Source: Lachnoclostridium sp. UBA6558
Lineage (GTDB): Bacteria > Bacillota > Clostridia > Lachnospirales > Lachnospiraceae
DNA length: 7,982 nt
NCBI GenBank assembly: GCA_002434335.1
Contig: DJJW01000024.1
Location: 271,120 to 279,101, forward strand
Reading direction: 5' to 3'
Part shown: positions 6,670-7,982 of the stretch, piece by piece
Numbering within the stretch: position 1 is the stretch's first letter
Layout of the letters: every line of letters starts with the position of its first letter
The notes under the pieces: model-generated
The model's input: the letters and a program-made list of their open reading frames with translations, nothing else
What the model was told of the DNA's origin: nothing
Databases searched by the model: none
Made by a program: the position numbers and the translations under genes

Positions 6670-7389
6670 AAAAAAGCATTGATTTTCCAGGGTGGCTGGG
6701 ATGGACATGAGCCTGTTCTGGTATCCCGTCGTTTTGCAGAACTATTAAAGAAGAATAATTACGAGGTAAAGATTGAGGATAATCTGGATTGTCTATCGGA
6801 GGCAGAAGAATTAAAGAAACTTGATTTGATTGTCTCCTGCTGGACTATGGGTGAAATTGACCATAAATATGTCGTAAATCTTTCTGAAGCAGTAGGTTCC
6901 GGTGTAGGCCTTGCTGGCTGCCATGGCGGTATGTGTGATTCCTTCCGTCAAAATACGGAATGGCAGTTTATTACCGGTGGACAATGGATAAGCCATCCGG
7001 GAGGTGACGGTATCGAATATACCGTAAATATCTGTCACGGTTCCAGCCCTATCACTGAAGGGATTACGGATTTTCCCGTTTGCAGTGAGCACTACTATCT
7101 CCATATAGATCCTGCTGTTGAGATTCTGGCTACCACCAGGTTCCCTCTGGTCAATTATTACCACATCTCCAACAAACCGGTGGATATGCCCGTTGCCTGG
7201 ACAAAATACTGGGGTAACGGCAGAGTATTCTATACTTCTCTGGGCCATCACGATGACGTATTCGACAAATCCCCACAAGCTCAGGTCTTAATGGAACGGG
7301 GAATGCTATGGGCAGGTGAAGGGAAGCAATATGCCCTCGACCACGGTCTTACCACTGAGCGATTTATGAACAATGCCAAAATGTATTAA
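6667..7389 (+). CDS. ThuA-like domain protein (trehalose-utilisation ThuA family, class I glutamine amidotransferase-like fold)
   Basis: Member of the ThuA-like family, small proteins usually encoded beside Gfo/Idh/MocA oxidoreductases in sugar loci; ThuA/ThuB of rhizobia act on trehalose and related disaccharides, and the exact chemistry of most members is unsettled. From ATG 6667 it has 240 residues. Visible marks are KALIFQGGWDGHEP at 3-16, LDLIVSCWTMGEI at 52-64, the conserved GLAGCHGG at 81-88 (His86), ISHPGG at 108-113, and the late PVAWTKYWGNGRVFYTSLGHH at 175-195. The in-frame ATG at 6604 would add a basic 21-residue leader (MPGNKFVRRQYRR...) foreign to the family, so I prefer 6667. 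However, 6604 has the more ordinary ribosome binding site. The stop overlaps the AAGGAGG that serves the next gene, so the two are translationally close. A role in the same sugar conversion as the flanking oxidoreductases is inferred. Confidence 0.88.
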   Translation: MKKALIFQGGWDGHEPVLVSRRFAELLKKNNYEVKIEDNLDCLSEAEELKKLDLIVSCWTMGEIDHKYVVNLSEAVGSGVGLAGCHGGMCDSFRQNTEWQFITGGQWISHPGGDGIEYTVNICHGSSPITEGITDFPVCSEHYYLHIDPAVEILATTRFPLVNYYHISNKPVDMPVAWTKYWGNGRVFYTSLGHHDDVFDKSPQAQVLMERGMLWAGEGKQYALDHGLTTERFMNNAKMY

Positions 7390-7400
7390 GGAGGAAGCCC

Positions 7401-7982
7401 ATGCTAAAAATTGGAATGGTCGGTGTCGGTGACATCAGCGGCATCTATTTAAAGAATCTGACCCAGCTCTACAAAGAAGTGGAACTGGTTGCCCTTTGCG
7501 ATCTGGTAAAGGAAAAGGCTGAGAAAGCCAAAGATGAGTACAACATACCCAAAATCTATGATACCATGTATGAGTTATTTGCAGATAAGGAAATCGACAT
7601 CGTACTGAATCTTACAAGGCCCTATGAGCATTACCAGGTAAGCCTTGAGGCATTGAAAGCCGGCAAGCATGTTTATTCCGAAAAACCTCTGGCTGCCACC
7701 TATGCCGAAGGACTGGAGCTTGTAAGAACAGCACAGGAAAAACAGCTATATCTGGGAGGTGCTCCGGATACTTTCCTGGGAGCAGGGATACAGACCTGCA
7801 GAAAACTCATTGATACCGGATTTATTGGAAAACCCATCGGAGCAGCCGCATTTATGATCTGCCGTGGTCATGAGAGCTGGCATCCGGATCCAGAATTTTA
7901 TTACAAGCACGGCGGCGGCCCCACGTTTGATATGGGCCCCTATTATCTCACTGCTTTGACAAACCTCCTGGGAGGCATCCGC
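7401..7982 (+). CDS. Second Gfo/Idh/MocA-family oxidoreductase (partial, C-terminus beyond right edge)
   Basis: NAD(P)-dependent sugar-type dehydrogenase of the same superfamily as the first plus-strand gene, but clearly a different branch. 194 codons are visible, about half to three fifths of the usual length. The Rossmann motif is GVGDIS at 8-13 (third Gly replaced by Ser), followed by ALCDLVKEKA with Asp34 at the strand-2 end, and the lysine motif SEKPLA with Lys95. The second-domain motif is GGGPTFDMGPYYLTAL at 171-186. Asp177 is kept, but Tyr181 stands where the first enzyme has the catalytic His178. This DMGPYY form recurs in a ThuA-associated branch of the family, from memory. AAGGAGG lies six bases before the ATG and overlaps the end of the ThuA-like gene (11-base gap), so the pair is surely one operon. 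It may run the opposite or a later redox step to the first enzyme (inference). Confidence 0.93.
   Translation, partial: MLKIGMVGVGDISGIYLKNLTQLYKEVELVALCDLVKEKAEKAKDEYNIPKIYDTMYELFADKEIDIVLNLTRPYEHYQVSLEALKAGKHVYSEKPLAATYAEGLELVRTAQEKQLYLGGAPDTFLGAGIQTCRKLIDTGFIGKPIGAAAFMICRGHESWHPDPEFYYKHGGGPTFDMGPYYLTALTNLLGGIR

Noticed and set aside
6811..7278. 155-codon minus-strand open frame opposite the ThuA-like gene
   Set aside because: The sense strand carries clear ThuA family motifs throughout; the antisense frame has none.

Overview
The window looks like part of a carbohydrate-utilisation locus from a low-to-mid-GC Firmicute, most likely a gut- or soil-type Clostridia/Lachnospiraceae relative. 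The evidence is strong AGGAGG ribosome binding sites, AT-rich spacers, TATAAT-type promoters, a large lipoprotein solute-binding protein paired with an LplB-type permease, and a GH10 xylanase. The genus cannot be fixed from the sequence alone.

Left half (minus strand, read right to left): an AraC-family regulator (5215-4403); a 540-base stretch with no confident gene that may hold decayed or repeat-derived sequence; a GH10 endo-xylanase without a signal peptide (3860-2895); a 564-residue substrate-binding lipoprotein (2625-931); and the start of an ABC permease that runs off the left edge (863-1). Hairpins follow both the xylanase and the binding-protein gene. Candidate promoters lie in front of the xylanase and the binding protein. 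These genes could therefore be expressed as separately tuned units rather than one flat operon. No ABC ATPase is seen.

Right half (plus strand): a Gfo/Idh/MocA-type NAD(P)-dependent oxidoreductase (5424-6479), a ThuA-like protein (6667-7389) and a second, different Gfo/Idh/MocA oxidoreductase that runs off the right edge (7401-7982). The last two are tightly coupled (11-base gap). The ThuA-like gene has an unusual start region, in which a predicted hairpin separates a perfect AGGAGG from the ATG.

The two halves diverge at 5216-5423, around a perfect 13-bp inverted repeat (5354-5384). Each arm holds an extended -10 promoter (TGATATAAT), one facing each way, so one protein bound there could control both directions.

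Proposed joint role (inference): the lipoprotein and permease import an oligosaccharide, the cytoplasmic GH10 enzyme trims beta-1,4-xylosyl material, and the oxidoreductase/ThuA-like set oxidises, isomerises or reduces the released sugar or glycoside. The AraC protein probably senses a sugar in this pathway. No wholly new system is proven here. The points most worth a second look are the structured start of the ThuA-like gene, the palindrome with two promoters, the oxidoreductase-ThuA-oxidoreductase set beside a xylanase, and the unexplained 3918-4402 segment.
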